38,998 nt of DNA from Planctomycetota bacterium (GTDB taxonomy: Bacteria; Planctomycetota; PLA2). The notes beneath the pieces are model-generated. The model saw only the letters and a list, made by a program, of their open reading frames with translations, was not told where the DNA came from and did not search any database. The stretch's first letter is position 1, and every line of letters begins with the position of its first letter. The position numbers and the translations under genes are program-made. The stretch is from assembly GCA_027297745.1 (NCBI GenBank), contig JAPUHK010000116.1, forward strand, positions 1-38,998. Direction: 5' to 3'. Shown here piece after piece: positions 16,507 through 24,452 of the stretch.

Positions 16507-17193
16507 TCAGGCGTGTTCGACGAGGTAGGCGTGGAGTGCGGTGGTTTCCTCGGGGAGGCCATTCGCGCCTTCGCCGTCGTGTGAGATCAGGTGCGGGGCG
16601 TAGTGCCGCGCGGCGGCCTCTTCGTCGCACGGGATGTCGAGGCTCGCGCAAAGGCTGCGGAAGCGGTCGAGATAGTCGTCGCCGCTGGCATCGAAGCAGA
16701 TCAGCGGGAAGGGATGCCGCCGGTGCAGCGCGACGAGCTTGTGGTTGTAGCGCGTCCACAGCGCGATGCCCTGCTCCAGCGGCAGGTCGTCCCGCGCGCG
16801 CAGCGAGCGGGCCACTGCCAGCGGATGCCGAAACGTGCCCACCAGGCGGTAGGCGCCGGCGTGCGGCAGCCAGGCGTCGAGCGTGAAGAGGAAACGCGGA
16901 TCCTTGATCACCCAGTAGGGGTGGCGGGCGTAAGGCCTCAGCGCGCGCCGAATGCGGCCCCGGCGCACGCGCGTGCAGTCGACGGTGCGCGGCGGCCGTT
17001 TCCAGGTTCCTCCGAAACGGCTCAGGATGAGGTCGTTGATGCGGTTGACGTCGCTGCGCTCCATGTGGTTGTGGCGCTGCGAGATGTTGCCGACCCACAG
17101 CCCCCCGGCCGCGAACAGCCCCGCAAGCGAGGACGTACCGCTGCGGTGCATGCCGAGTACGAAAACTCCAGTGCTGTTGCCGTGCCGCTCCAT
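16507..17193 (-). CDS. Sulfotransferase family protein
   Basis: About 228 residues. FVLGMHRSGTSSLAGLF is a clear 5'-phosphosulfate-binding loop, and VGTFRHPLAVARSLRARD is the 3'-phosphate motif, so PAPS-dependent sulfotransfer is likely. The GNISQRHNHMERSDVNRIND stretch corresponds to the substrate-side helices. It is cytosolic, with no signal peptide. The start is ATG 17193; a TTG at 17205 would add four residues. Neither start has a good Shine-Dalgarno sequence. It leads a unit with the P-loop gene and diverges from the methyltransferase gene at 17350. With the sulfotransferase at 8218 it suggests a sulfated exopolysaccharide or glycolipid. Confidence 0.85.
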   Translation of the reverse strand: MERHGNSTGVFVLGMHRSGTSSLAGLFAAGGLWVGNISQRHNHMERSDVNRINDLILSRFGGTWKRPPRTVDCTRVRRGRIRRALRPYARHPYWVIKDPRFLFTLDAWLPHAGAYRLVGTFRHPLAVARSLRARDDLPLEQGIALWTRYNHKLVALHRRHPFPLICFDASGDDYLDRFRSLCASLDIPCDEEAAARHYAPHLISHDGEGANGLPEETTALHAYLVEHA

Positions 17194-17333
17194 ACCACCG
17201 GGCAAACGGGAAAACCCGGGCTCCGGCGCATAGCATTACCAGAGGCCGCCCCGCAGCGCCAGCGGACCTCATTTCGCCCCCCCCGCGCCGGTTGTCGGTG
17301 CTTTCGCTGGCTGGAAGAGTTCGTGGGCGCGCG

Positions 17334-17339
17334 TAGCAT
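17334..17339 (+). promoter_or_regulatory. -10 hexamer TAGCAT for the methyltransferase gene
   Basis: Ends 10 nt before GTG 17350, matching the spacing of other first genes. It therefore supports GTG 17350 over ATG 17338. Confidence 0.45.
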
Positions 17340-17349
17340 GGTGCGCGCC

Positions 17350-18102
17350 GTGAACAAGAGAGGAACCCTGTGGGGGAAGCTGCGCTGGGGGGTCGGCGCG
17401 CTGCGGGACTGGCGGCTCGTGCCGAGGTTGCGCGCGCACCAGCGCGAGCTGGATGCGACCGAGGACCTGGGCCAGGTCGTGCGCCAGGTCTGCTTGCGGC
17501 GCGACCGCGGCCGCATCTACGCCAACCAGGATCCGACCGAGATCGGCGAGCTCTGCCGCCGCGTGGCACAGCGGCGGCCGGCGGTGATCCTCGAGATCGG
17601 GACGGCCCGCGGGGGCACGCTCTATCTCTGGTCGCGGCTCGCGCAGGACGGGGCCACCATCCTCTCGATCGACAAGCCCGGCGAGGACGGCAGCGTGCGC
17701 GCGCCCGTGCTCTCGGTCTACCGGCGTTTCGGCCAGGACCGCGACGTGCGCGTGGTGCTGCTCCCACTCGACTCGCACTCCGAAGGGGCCCACGCCAAGG
17801 TGTCGCGGGTGCTTGCCGGGCGGAAGGTCGACCTGCTGTTCATCGACGGCGACCACAGCTACGAAGGCGTGCGGGCGGACTTCTACGACTACTTGCCTTA
17901 CCTGGCGCCGGACGCGATCGTCGCCATGCACGACATCGCCGTGCCGGCCAGCGACCCGGCCATCCAGGTGCAAAGGCTCTGGGACGAGATCCGCGCGCGC
18001 GGCTTCAAGACCGAGGCGGTCATCGCCGAACCCGGAAGCAGTCCCGGCATCGGCATCGTCTCCATGGACGACGCCGCGCAGCAGCGCGTGCCCTCCCCCT
18101 AG
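17350..18102 (+). CDS. Class I SAM-dependent methyltransferase, CmcI/Methyltransf_24-like
   Basis: About 250 residues. VILEIGTARGGTLYLWSRLA is the SAM-binding motif I, ILSIDKPG gives the acidic motif II, and LLFIDGDHSYEGVRADF with VAMHDIA are the metal-binding and catalytic residues of the cephalosporin-hydroxylase-like group. Members methylate hydroxyls on sugars or small molecules, which suits a glycan cluster. The start GTG 17350 rests on the TAGCAT box 10 nt upstream; ATG 17338 is an alternative that adds four residues. No Shine-Dalgarno sequence is present. A repeat resembling the one at 10924 follows the gene in inverted orientation. Confidence 0.85.
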   Translation: MNKRGTLWGKLRWGVGALRDWRLVPRLRAHQRELDATEDLGQVVRQVCLRRDRGRIYANQDPTEIGELCRRVAQRRPAVILEIGTARGGTLYLWSRLAQDGATILSIDKPGEDGSVRAPVLSVYRRFGQDRDVRVVLLPLDSHSEGAHAKVSRVLAGRKVDLLFIDGDHSYEGVRADFYDYLPYLAPDAIVAMHDIAVPASDPAIQVQRLWDEIRARGFKTEAVIAEPGSSPGIGIVSMDDAAQQRVPSP

Positions 18103-18160
18103 CCCTACGGCAGAGGACGCTGAGCACGGGTTCGCTGAGCGAGTCTCGACGCGTTCCCGC

Positions 18161-18197
18161 TTCTCTCGTTGCGTCCTTGGCGTTTCTTTGCGGTTCA
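18161..18197 (-). repeat. Degenerate repeat related to the 10924 element, inverted
   Basis: The minus strand reads as runs of CGCAAAGAAACGCC and GGACGCAACG, like the CGCAAAG-based units at 10924-10972. It lies in the 120-bp gap after the methyltransferase gene. Confidence 0.5.
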
Positions 18198-18222
18198 GTC
18201 CCGCTCCGCGTCCCCTGCGGTC

Positions 18223-18834
18223 TCAGGCGGCTTCTGGTTCACGCTTTCGGAGGCGGCGGAGGGCGCGGGCGAGCAAGGCGGCGCCGCTCGTGACCAGGAA
18301 GAGCGGGTCGACCACGTAGTCCCACAGGTTGAGCGAGTCCACGAGCCGCAGGGTGTGGGCGAGCGCGGCGGCGAGCAGCACGGCCCCGAAGCGGTTGCGC
18401 CGCCACAGCAGCAGGAGCGTGAGCACGAGCAGGACGAAGTGCAGCGCGCTGCCCCAGCCCCGCGCGTAGAGGTCGAAGGGCACCAGGCCGAGCGCCGACG
18501 CATACAGCAGCAGGCCCGCGCCCAGCCCGAACAGCCACGCCCCGCTGAGCGCCCTGCGGTCGAGCAACGGACCGGTGCCGGCCGCCGTCAGGAAGCGGTG
18601 CAGCAAGAGAGCCGTCAGGGGCACGCTGAAGTTGAGTTGCAGGCCCTCGATGCGGTGCCAGGTGCACAAGCCGCCGAGGGGAAAGCGCGCCAGCCACAAG
18701 GCCGCCACGGCGATCAAAGACGCGGGCCACCAGCCGCGCAGGCGTTGCCCGCACCAACCAAGCAGCGTCTGCAGCACGACGGCCAGCAGCAAGACCGTGC
18801 CGAGCAGGCTCCACAGGCTGCTCAGGGCGCTCAC
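18223..18834 (-). CDS. Polytopic membrane protein of unknown function
   Basis: 203 residues, mostly hydrophobic, with about six membrane helices and a short basic C-terminal tail (LRRLRKREPEAA). No enzymatic motif is recognised. The start is GTG 18834, which overlaps the stop of the sialidase-like gene as GTGA, so the two proteins are made together. A role in handling the product of the secreted propeller, or in anchoring it, is possible but only inferred from the coupling. The charged residues cluster between helices (WHRIEG, LWRRNR, RLVDSLNLWDYV). I found no family I could name. Confidence 0.75.
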   Translation of the reverse strand: MSALSSLWSLLGTVLLLAVVLQTLLGWCGQRLRGWWPASLIAVAALWLARFPLGGLCTWHRIEGLQLNFSVPLTALLLHRFLTAAGTGPLLDRRALSGAWLFGLGAGLLLYASALGLVPFDLYARGWGSALHFVLLVLTLLLLWRRNRFGAVLLAAALAHTLRLVDSLNLWDYVVDPLFLVTSGAALLARALRRLRKREPEAA

Positions 18835-19979
18835 GAACCGGCCTCCAGCAGCTTGTCCTGGATCCATGCCTCGTTGAGCATCACGTGCCGGATGCGCCGC
18901 TCGTTGAACACGTAGAGCAGATGGATGCGGCCCTCGCGGTCTTGCAGCAGGCACGGATCGCTGTAGCGTTCGCCCTCTTCATCCTCGAGCACCGCGACGG
19001 GCGCCCAGGACTCGCCGGCGTCGGTGGACAGCGAGAGGTGCAGGTCCTGCAACGTCTGCGGGTTGCCGTTGTGAACGAGCAGCAGGCGTCCGTCCGACAG
19101 CATGAGCGCGTCGATGCGCGAGCTCGAGTTGGCCACGCCGATCGGCGCGGCTCCGCTCCAGGTGCTCCCGCCGTCGTCGGTGCGAGCGCGGCCGAGCCGG
19201 CGCCGGTCCGTCGTGTCGCGCCAAAGCGCCACGGCCGTCTGTCCCAGCAGCGCGACGAGCGCCGGCTGCGTGAAGCCGTTCCCCGGCAGACGCTCCATGC
19301 GCACGGTCACGGCCTCGCCGTCGTCTCCGGTATGAACCCACAGGAGTTGCGGGACGGGTCCACAGAGCGCCTGTTCCAGAGGCACCACGAAGCCGCCCTG
19401 GAGCAGGCCGACCGGCCGGTTGCTGCAGCGCAGGTCGGCATTGAGCAGCGGACTCAGCCTGAGCCGGCGCGCAGGTCCCCAGGTGCGCGCCCCGTCGCTG
19501 GAGGTTTGCAGGTTGATCGAGCTTCCGGCGGGCCCGGTCGAGCTGAAGAGCAACCAGACCCGTTTGTCGCCGCCGGCGTAGAGCACGGGGTCGCCCACCG
19601 CCGCCGCGTAGCGCCTGGTCTCGCGCAGCGCCGAGCCCGCGCTCACCATGCGCCGGCCGTCGCCCCAGGGAGCGTCTTTGCCCGCGCCGCGCCGGGCTGT
19701 GTAGATGCCTGCGCGACTCGTTCCGGCGGCGCCCTCCTGCCAGGCCGCGAGCAAGCTGCCGTCCGCGAGCTGGCACAGGGACGGCCCGTGTACCGGCCCG
19801 ACGATCGTGCCGGCTGCGACCCATTCCATCCAGAAGTAGGCGGGCCCTTCACGGACGGATGCGGGGCCGGGGCCCACGACGACGAACGGCGCGAGCTTGG
19901 TCGAGGGAGCGCGCGCGATGCCCCAACCGTGGGCCAGGCAGGCCGCGATCGCCAGGAGTACGGCACTGCGCGTACTCAC
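18831..19979 (-). CDS. Secreted sialidase-like BNR propeller protein
   Basis: 382 residues. It has a signal peptide (about 1-23) and a beta-propeller with at least three Asp-box turns: SSDGARTW, TDDGGSTW and STDAGESW. The sequence between blades (ALWRDTTDRRRLGRARTDDGG) is like the exo-alpha-sialidase/BNR_2 group. It would act outside the cytoplasm, binding or cleaving a glycan. I cannot confirm the catalytic Arg triad, so hydrolase activity is open. The start is GTG 19979, with a weak AAAGG upstream. The start lies next to the palindromic element at 19988-20153, which may carry or disturb its promoter. It is coupled to the membrane protein at 18223. Confidence 0.8.
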   Translation of the reverse strand: MSTRSAVLLAIAACLAHGWGIARAPSTKLAPFVVVGPGPASVREGPAYFWMEWVAAGTIVGPVHGPSLCQLADGSLLAAWQEGAAGTSRAGIYTARRGAGKDAPWGDGRRMVSAGSALRETRRYAAAVGDPVLYAGGDKRVWLLFSSTGPAGSSINLQTSSDGARTWGPARRLRLSPLLNADLRCSNRPVGLLQGGFVVPLEQALCGPVPQLLWVHTGDDGEAVTVRMERLPGNGFTQPALVALLGQTAVALWRDTTDRRRLGRARTDDGGSTWSGAAPIGVANSSSRIDALMLSDGRLLLVHNGNPQTLQDLHLSLSTDAGESWAPVAVLEDEEGERYSDPCLLQDREGRIHLLYVFNERRIRHVMLNEAWIQDKLLEAGS

Positions 19980-19987
19980 GGCCGCCG

Positions 19988-20153
19988 GGGCCTTTCTGAG
20001 AACTCATCGTCAAGACCGAGGCCGGGCGCGAGGACAAGCCTGGCGGCGTCGCGTCCCCGACGTCGTATCAATGGAAGGATACGTCTAGGCGGGCGCGACA
20101 CAGCCAGGTGCCGCCGCAGCCGGCCGAATCTAGATGAGTTCTCAGACAGGCCC
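19988..20153. mobile_element. 166-bp palindromic, MITE-like element
   Basis: The ends are inverted copies: CTGAGAACTCATC at 19996-20008 pairs with GATGAGTTCTCAG at 20133-20145, and pairing continues outward to 19988/20153 with one mismatch (21 of 22 pairs). Inside, CCTGGCGGCGTCGCG pairs with CGCGACACAGCCAGG with two mismatches. The tip is CGTATC, 8 nt, GATACG at 20064-20083. The whole piece can fold as one long hairpin. It has no coding sequence. Its right end touches the stop codon of the dihydrouridine synthase gene. Confidence 0.65.
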
Positions 20154-21343
20154 TACCCTCCCGAGACGAGCTCCTCGGCTTCCACGCCGGGCGGTTGATC
20201 GTCGTCCAACCGGTCCAGGTAACCATGCGGCAAGCGCACCTTCTGGCGGCCGCCGTGTTTGCCGCGTTTGGCGCGCATGCCGGCGGGCGGGAACGGGATC
20301 GAACGATCGATGCCGGACACCCGCTCGCGCAGCTCGGCGATGCTCGAGACGGAAGTCAGCTGTTGCCTTAGCGCTGCGCTGCCCGGGAAGCTCTTCGTGT
20401 ACCACGTCGTGAACTTGCGCATCATCAACATGCCGCGGAACTCGCCGAACCAGTCGCACAGCAGGCGCGCATGCTCGACCATGATGTCCAGTACCTCGCC
20501 GTAGCAGGGCGGGTTGTGTGGCTCGTGCCCGTCGAAGACGTCGTGCAGGTCGCGGAAGAGCCAGGGCCGCCCCAGGCAGCCACGGCCCACGATCACCCCG
20601 TCGCACCCCGTGCTGCGCATCATGCGCAGCGCGTCCTGCGCTTCCCAGATGTCGCCGTTGCCGAGCACGGGAATGCGCACGTGCGCCTTGAGCGCGGCGA
20701 TCGCATCCCAGTCCGCTTCCCCGTCGTAGAGTTGCGCTGCGGTGCGGGCATGCAGGCCGACGGCGGCGCAGCCCTCTTCTTCCCCGATGCGCCCCGCGTC
20801 CTTCCAGGTCAGCAGATCGTCGTCGATGCCCTTGCGGAACTTGATCGTCACGGGGACCTCGCCGGCCGCCTGCACGACCGCGCGCACGAGCTTCCGCAGC
20901 AGCTTCGGCTTGAGGGGGATGGCGCTCCCGCCGCCCTTCGAGGTCACCTTGCGCACCGGGCAGCCGAAGTTGAGGTCGATGTGATCGACGCGGCCCGCGC
21001 CGGTCAGGCAGCGCGCCGCTTCAGCGAGGCTTTGCGGTTCCACGCCGTACAGCTGGATCGAGCGCGGCGACTCGTCGGGCCCGAAGTCCGCCAGCTTGAG
21101 CGTCTTCTCGTTTTGCTCGACCAACGCGCGGGCCGTGATCATCTCGCTCACGTAGAGGCCGGCCCCGTAGCTGCGGCAGAGCGCCCGGAACGGGTAGTTG
21201 GTCACCCCGGCCATGGGCGCCAGGACCACGGGCGGCCAGACCGCGAGCGCGCCCAGCCGCAACGGCTCGAACTCGCCCGCGGCTGCCGGCGGCACGTCGC
21301 GGTTGACCTCGCTGCGATAGATCGCGTCCATCTCCGGCGGCAT
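20153..21343 (-). CDS. tRNA-dihydrouridine synthase (Dus family)
   Basis: 396 residues. The TIM barrel begins at VVLAPMAGVTNYPFRALCR, the FMN-binding start of Dus enzymes. IDLNFGCPVRKVTSKGGG contains the catalytic Cys, IKFRKGIDDD the Lys/Arg phosphate contacts, and VGLHART the conserved His. GVIVGRGCLGRPWLF closes the flavin site. It reduces uridines in tRNA D-loops using FMN and NADPH. The DusB-type helical tRNA domain follows, then a basic tail after about residue 350. ATG 21343 has AAAGGGA 9 nt upstream. The gene diverges from the acyltransferase unit. Its stop codon overlaps the edge of the palindromic element. Confidence 0.93.
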   Translation of the reverse strand: MPPEMDAIYRSEVNRDVPPAAAGEFEPLRLGALAVWPPVVLAPMAGVTNYPFRALCRSYGAGLYVSEMITARALVEQNEKTLKLADFGPDESPRSIQLYGVEPQSLAEAARCLTGAGRVDHIDLNFGCPVRKVTSKGGGSAIPLKPKLLRKLVRAVVQAAGEVPVTIKFRKGIDDDLLTWKDAGRIGEEEGCAAVGLHARTAAQLYDGEADWDAIAALKAHVRIPVLGNGDIWEAQDALRMMRSTGCDGVIVGRGCLGRPWLFRDLHDVFDGHEPHNPPCYGEVLDIMVEHARLLCDWFGEFRGMLMMRKFTTWYTKSFPGSAALRQQLTSVSSIAELRERVSGIDRSIPFPPAGMRAKRGKHGGRQKVRLPHGYLDRLDDDQPPGVEAEELVSGG

Positions 21344-21379
21344 CGTAGCGCATCCCTTTTGGCGCGCCCGCGCGTGCCC

Positions 21380-21385
21380 TATGAT
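21380..21385 (+). promoter_or_regulatory. -10 hexamer TATGAT upstream of the short leader ORF
   Basis: Ends 12 nt before ATG 21398. Divergent from the dihydrouridine synthase gene. Confidence 0.5.
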
Positions 21386-21397
21386 CCCTCGCTGGGC

Positions 21398-21454
21398 ATG
21401 GAGCCGAATCTCGGGCCTGCGGCCGCATCCGCGGTGGAGACGAACGTCACGTGA
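21398..21454 (+). CDS. 18-residue leader ORF coupled to the acyltransferase gene
   Basis: ATG 21398 opens an 18-codon frame (MEPNLGPAAASAVETNVT) whose TGA overlaps the GTG start of the next gene as GTGA. TATGAT lies 12 nt upstream, so ribosomes could load on a nearly leaderless 5' end, translate this peptide and re-initiate on the acyltransferase. The peptide has no unusual residue run, so it looks like a loading device rather than an attenuator. It could also be an accidental frame. Confidence 0.45.
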   Translation: MEPNLGPAAASAVETNVT

Positions 21455-22104
21455 CCGTGCACCTCGAGCGGCCGCTCCTGATCGTGGGCGCCGGGGCCGG
21501 AGCCGAAGAGGTCGCGGACCTGGCAGGGCAGATCGAAGGCGTCGAGATCGCGGGCTTCGTCGAGGGGCTCGACCGGGAGCGCTGCGCTGCCGGCTTGCTC
21601 GGGCTGCCCGTGCACTGGGTCGACGACCTGGCTCCGCTGGCGGAAACGCACTGCGCCGTGGGCGCGGTCGGCAGCACGCGCCGAGCCGGGTTCATCGGGC
21701 GCGTCGAGGAACAGGGGCTCCCCTTCGCAACGCTCGTGCACCCGTCGGCCGAGGTCGCGCCGTCGGCGACGCTGGGGCCGGGCACGGTCGTGGGCGTGCG
21801 CGCCGTGATCGCCAGCCACACACGCATCGGGCGCCACGTGTACGTCAACCGCGGCGCCCTGATCGGCCATCACGACACGATCGGGGACTTCGTCACCATC
21901 GCTCCCGGTGCGAACATCGCGGGCAAGTGCACGATCGGCGAGCGCGTCTACGTCGGCATGGGCTCCACGGTCGTCGACCACACTGTGGTGGGGGAGCGCT
22001 CCGTCATCGGAGCGGGCGCGGTCGTGGTCCGGGACGTGCCGCCGCGTGTGCAGGTGGTCGGCGTGCCGGCGCGTGTGGTCCGGACGGAAGTGGACGGCCT
22101 CTAG
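21451..22104 (+). CDS. Sugar O-acyltransferase, NeuD/PglD-like
   Basis: 217 residues. The N-terminal part (LLIVGAGAGAEEVADLA) is the Rossmann-like sugar-nucleotide-binding domain of the NeuD/PglD family. From about residue 95 a left-handed parallel beta-helix of hexapeptide repeats follows (TLVHPSAEVAPSATLGPGTVV through VVGVPARVV). IGHHDTIGDF carries the catalytic His. It acetylates an amino or hydroxyl group on a nucleotide sugar with acetyl-CoA. The start is GTG 21451, overlapping the TGA of the 18-codon leader ORF; GGAG lies 11 nt away. This fits the polysaccharide theme of the preceding genes. Confidence 0.88.
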   Translation: MTVHLERPLLIVGAGAGAEEVADLAGQIEGVEIAGFVEGLDRERCAAGLLGLPVHWVDDLAPLAETHCAVGAVGSTRRAGFIGRVEEQGLPFATLVHPSAEVAPSATLGPGTVVGVRAVIASHTRIGRHVYVNRGALIGHHDTIGDFVTIAPGANIAGKCTIGERVYVGMGSTVVDHTVVGERSVIGAGAVVVRDVPPRVQVVGVPARVVRTEVDGL

Positions 22105-22128
22105 GGCCCCGCTCGTGTGTCCTGTTGT

Positions 22129-22154
22129 GAGCTGACGGCTGATAGCTGACAGCT
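22129..22154. repeat. Tandem 7-8 bp repeat of the AGCTGAC/GGCTGAT type
   Basis: Units AGCTGAC, GGCTGAT, AGCTGAC, AGCT lie head to tail in the 48-bp gap between convergent genes and touch the stop codon at 22153. Confidence 0.6.
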
Positions 22155-23349
22155 ACTTCATCGTCTCGTTGGCGATCTTGGCGGCGGGCGTATCGGGATA
22201 TTGCTGCATGATCTTCTCGAACAAGGTGAAGGCCTTGTCCTTGTCCCCGCGGTTGAAGTACCGGAGCGCCTTGCGCAGGATCTCGTCCGCCTTGAAGGCA
22301 TCCGTCTGCTTGAGCCGCTTCTTCTCCGCCCGCGCCGCCTTGCCGACGGGCAGCGGAAAGTAGGTGTTGTCGACGTCCGCGTAGACCTCGGCCGCCTCGA
22401 CCATGCGTCCGCCCGCTTCCATCGTTTTGGCCTGCTGCATGAGTGTCAAGGCGCGTTTCGAGACCTCGGCGACCAACTCGGCGCCGCCCGCCGATACGCC
22501 CGCCTTGGCCTCCTGCTGCACCAACTTGGCCAGCTTGGAGTAGACGGACCGGCTGGTGCCCTTGGCCAGCTGGGCGCGAATCTTGTCCGCCTCGATCAAC
22601 AGCTTGCGGACCGCCTGGCGTTGCTTCTTGGTGCTCTTCAGCAGCTCCTTCGCCCACGTGACGAAGGTCTTCACGTCGGGGAGGTGTCCCAGCTTCGGGA
22701 CCGTCTTGTAGGTGACGTTCTTGTAGCCCGCCTTCTTGAGCTGGTCCCGCGCCTGTTCCGTCCCCTTGCGGGCGCGCGTGTTGTCGAGCTCGCCGCGGTA
22801 GAGCAGGATCGGCAGGTCCAGGTCGGGCTTGACCTTCTCGTATTTGTCGTCGACGGGGATCGCCTCTTTGAAGAAGACCACGCCGTCCCCGCAGATGCCC
22901 AGGAACAAGTCCGGGCGCCGCAGCCCCAGCCACAGCGTCAGGTACGTGCCTCCGCTGTGCCCGCGGAGGATAATCGCGGTCTTGTCGATCGGCGCCCGCT
23001 TCATGGCCTCTTCCAGCGCCGCGAGCGTGGCCTCCATGTCCTCCTGCATCTCGAGCTGCTCTTTCGGATGCCACCCGCGCTTGCGGCTCGTCATGATGTC
23101 GAGGCTCAAGACAGCCCAGCGGTTCAGCATGGCTTCGTGACGCCAGCGATCGAGCTCGAGGCTGCCCAGGCCGGCTGTGTCGGGGAGCGCCAGGAGCAGC
23201 GGAACGGTCTCCTTTTTCCTGAGCTTGGGGGGCACGAGCATGCCGCACTTCCGGTTGTGGGCCGGCTCCTTGAAGCGGTGGGTCTCAGCCTCGTCCTGGG
23301 CCCAGGCCACGGCCGCAAATAGCAGCAAAATCACCGGCGCTCGGAGCAT
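22153..23349 (-). CDS. Secreted alpha/beta hydrolase with a C-terminal helical (TPR-like) domain
   Basis: 398 residues. A signal peptide covers about 1-17 (MLRAPVILLLFAAVAWA). The alpha/beta hydrolase domain has the nucleophile elbow RGHSGGTYLT, LYRGELDNTR as the acid strand and KLGHLPD as the catalytic His. It most resembles esterase/PHB-depolymerase-like enzymes, so it should cleave an ester outside the cytoplasm. From about residue 225 the protein is Lys-rich and helical, ending in a TPR-like pair (ILRKALRYFNRGDKDKAFTL). I chose ATG 23349 because of GGAGGGAG 6 nt upstream and the immediate signal peptide. ATG 23373 is possible but adds charged residues before it. Confidence 0.85.
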   Translation of the reverse strand: MLRAPVILLLFAAVAWAQDEAETHRFKEPAHNRKCGMLVPPKLRKKETVPLLLALPDTAGLGSLELDRWRHEAMLNRWAVLSLDIMTSRKRGWHPKEQLEMQEDMEATLAALEEAMKRAPIDKTAIILRGHSGGTYLTLWLGLRRPDLFLGICGDGVVFFKEAIPVDDKYEKVKPDLDLPILLYRGELDNTRARKGTEQARDQLKKAGYKNVTYKTVPKLGHLPDVKTFVTWAKELLKSTKKQRQAVRKLLIEADKIRAQLAKGTSRSVYSKLAKLVQQEAKAGVSAGGAELVAEVSKRALTLMQQAKTMEAGGRMVEAAEVYADVDNTYFPLPVGKAARAEKKRLKQTDAFKADEILRKALRYFNRGDKDKAFTLFEKIMQQYPDTPAAKIANETMK

Positions 23350-23492
23350 CGCGATCTCCCTCCGAACGGCCATGCTAACCGATCTTGTAACCCCTTGATG
23401 TATCTGGATTTAGGCCACTCTCCAGTTCGGCGAACGGGGGCCCGATAAGACGGAAGACCTTATTTTTGAAGGACTTAGGTACGCAGAGCTAG

Positions 23493-24452
23493 ATGAGCGA
23501 CTGGGCTGATAGCGCCCAGCCGGGAGACGTATACAGGCTGGTATTCGATCTCACGGCTAGGGCGACGGACGTTCCGTATGAGAGCTTCGTCACCGAGCTG
23601 GTGGAGGCGATGTGTGCGCATTACCACGCCTCCGCTTGCCGCCTCCACCTGGGGCACTCGACCAAGGCGGTGGCCACCGCCGACCCGGGCAACGCACTGG
23701 GGAAGCTCGACCGCAACGAGCGCGCGCGCTTCGACACGATCGACGCGATGCTGGCCGATGCGGTGCGGAAGGACGGCGTGCTGCGCACCGCGCTCGACCT
23801 CGACGGCGGCGATGAGATCTGCAACTACTTGCGCCGCGTGCTTGGGTCCGAAGAGTCGTTCGCCTTCCCCTTGATCACGCGCGGGCAGGCGTTCGGTGCG
23901 GTCACGCTCTATCCCACCGAGGCCTATCCGTTCACCGAGGCGGACGTGCGCGGCCTACAGGCCATCGGCAACGTTCTGCATGCCGCCCGGCATCAGACCG
24001 GACCCGGCCTCATCGGCTCGAATCCCATCCATGTCACTTCCGAGAAGCTGCGTGCGTACCAGGAGCATCTGGAAGAGATCGGGCGCATTCTGGACGAGCT
24101 GATCTTCCTGACCGCGGCGCGCAACGTGCTGTTGCTCGACGTGAACGGCGACTTCATTGCCAAGCGTGGGGAGGAGTCGGACTTCAGCGCCTCGAGCTTT
24201 GCCACGCTCGTGGCCAGCTCCTTCGCCGCCTGCCGCCGCCTGGGCGGGATCTACGGCGCGACCGACATGCGCTCCACGGTCCACGAGGGCGACGAGGGCA
24301 ACGTTTTCGTGATGGAGGTCTCGGACCGCGCCCTGCTCTGTGTGGTCTACGGCGATCACGAGGCCCCGAGCTTGCTGGCCCGCTGGTCCGCTTCGGCGGC
24401 CAACCGGCTGAGCGACAAGTACGAGTCCTTGCTGGAGGCGAGGCTCCTATGA
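23493..24452 (+). CDS. GAF domain plus Roadblock/LC7 domain protein
   Basis: 319 residues. The first 175 or so fit a GAF sensor fold (SACRLHLGH, then ESFAFPLITRGQAFGAVTLYP, then FTEADVRGLQAIGNVLHAA). From about 195 the pattern RILDELIFLTAARNVLLLDVNGDFIAKRG is a Roadblock/LC7 domain, the MglB type that binds or activates small Ras-like GTPases. It probably links a small-molecule or redox signal to a GTPase switch. The last codons overlap the next Roadblock gene as ATGA, so the two are made together. No GTPase gene is present in the window. The start at ATG 23493 has no clear Shine-Dalgarno sequence or TANNNT box. Confidence 0.82.
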   Translation: MSDWADSAQPGDVYRLVFDLTARATDVPYESFVTELVEAMCAHYHASACRLHLGHSTKAVATADPGNALGKLDRNERARFDTIDAMLADAVRKDGVLRTALDLDGGDEICNYLRRVLGSEESFAFPLITRGQAFGAVTLYPTEAYPFTEADVRGLQAIGNVLHAARHQTGPGLIGSNPIHVTSEKLRAYQEHLEEIGRILDELIFLTAARNVLLLDVNGDFIAKRGEESDFSASSFATLVASSFAACRRLGGIYGATDMRSTVHEGDEGNVFVMEVSDRALLCVVYGDHEAPSLLARWSASAANRLSDKYESLLEARLL

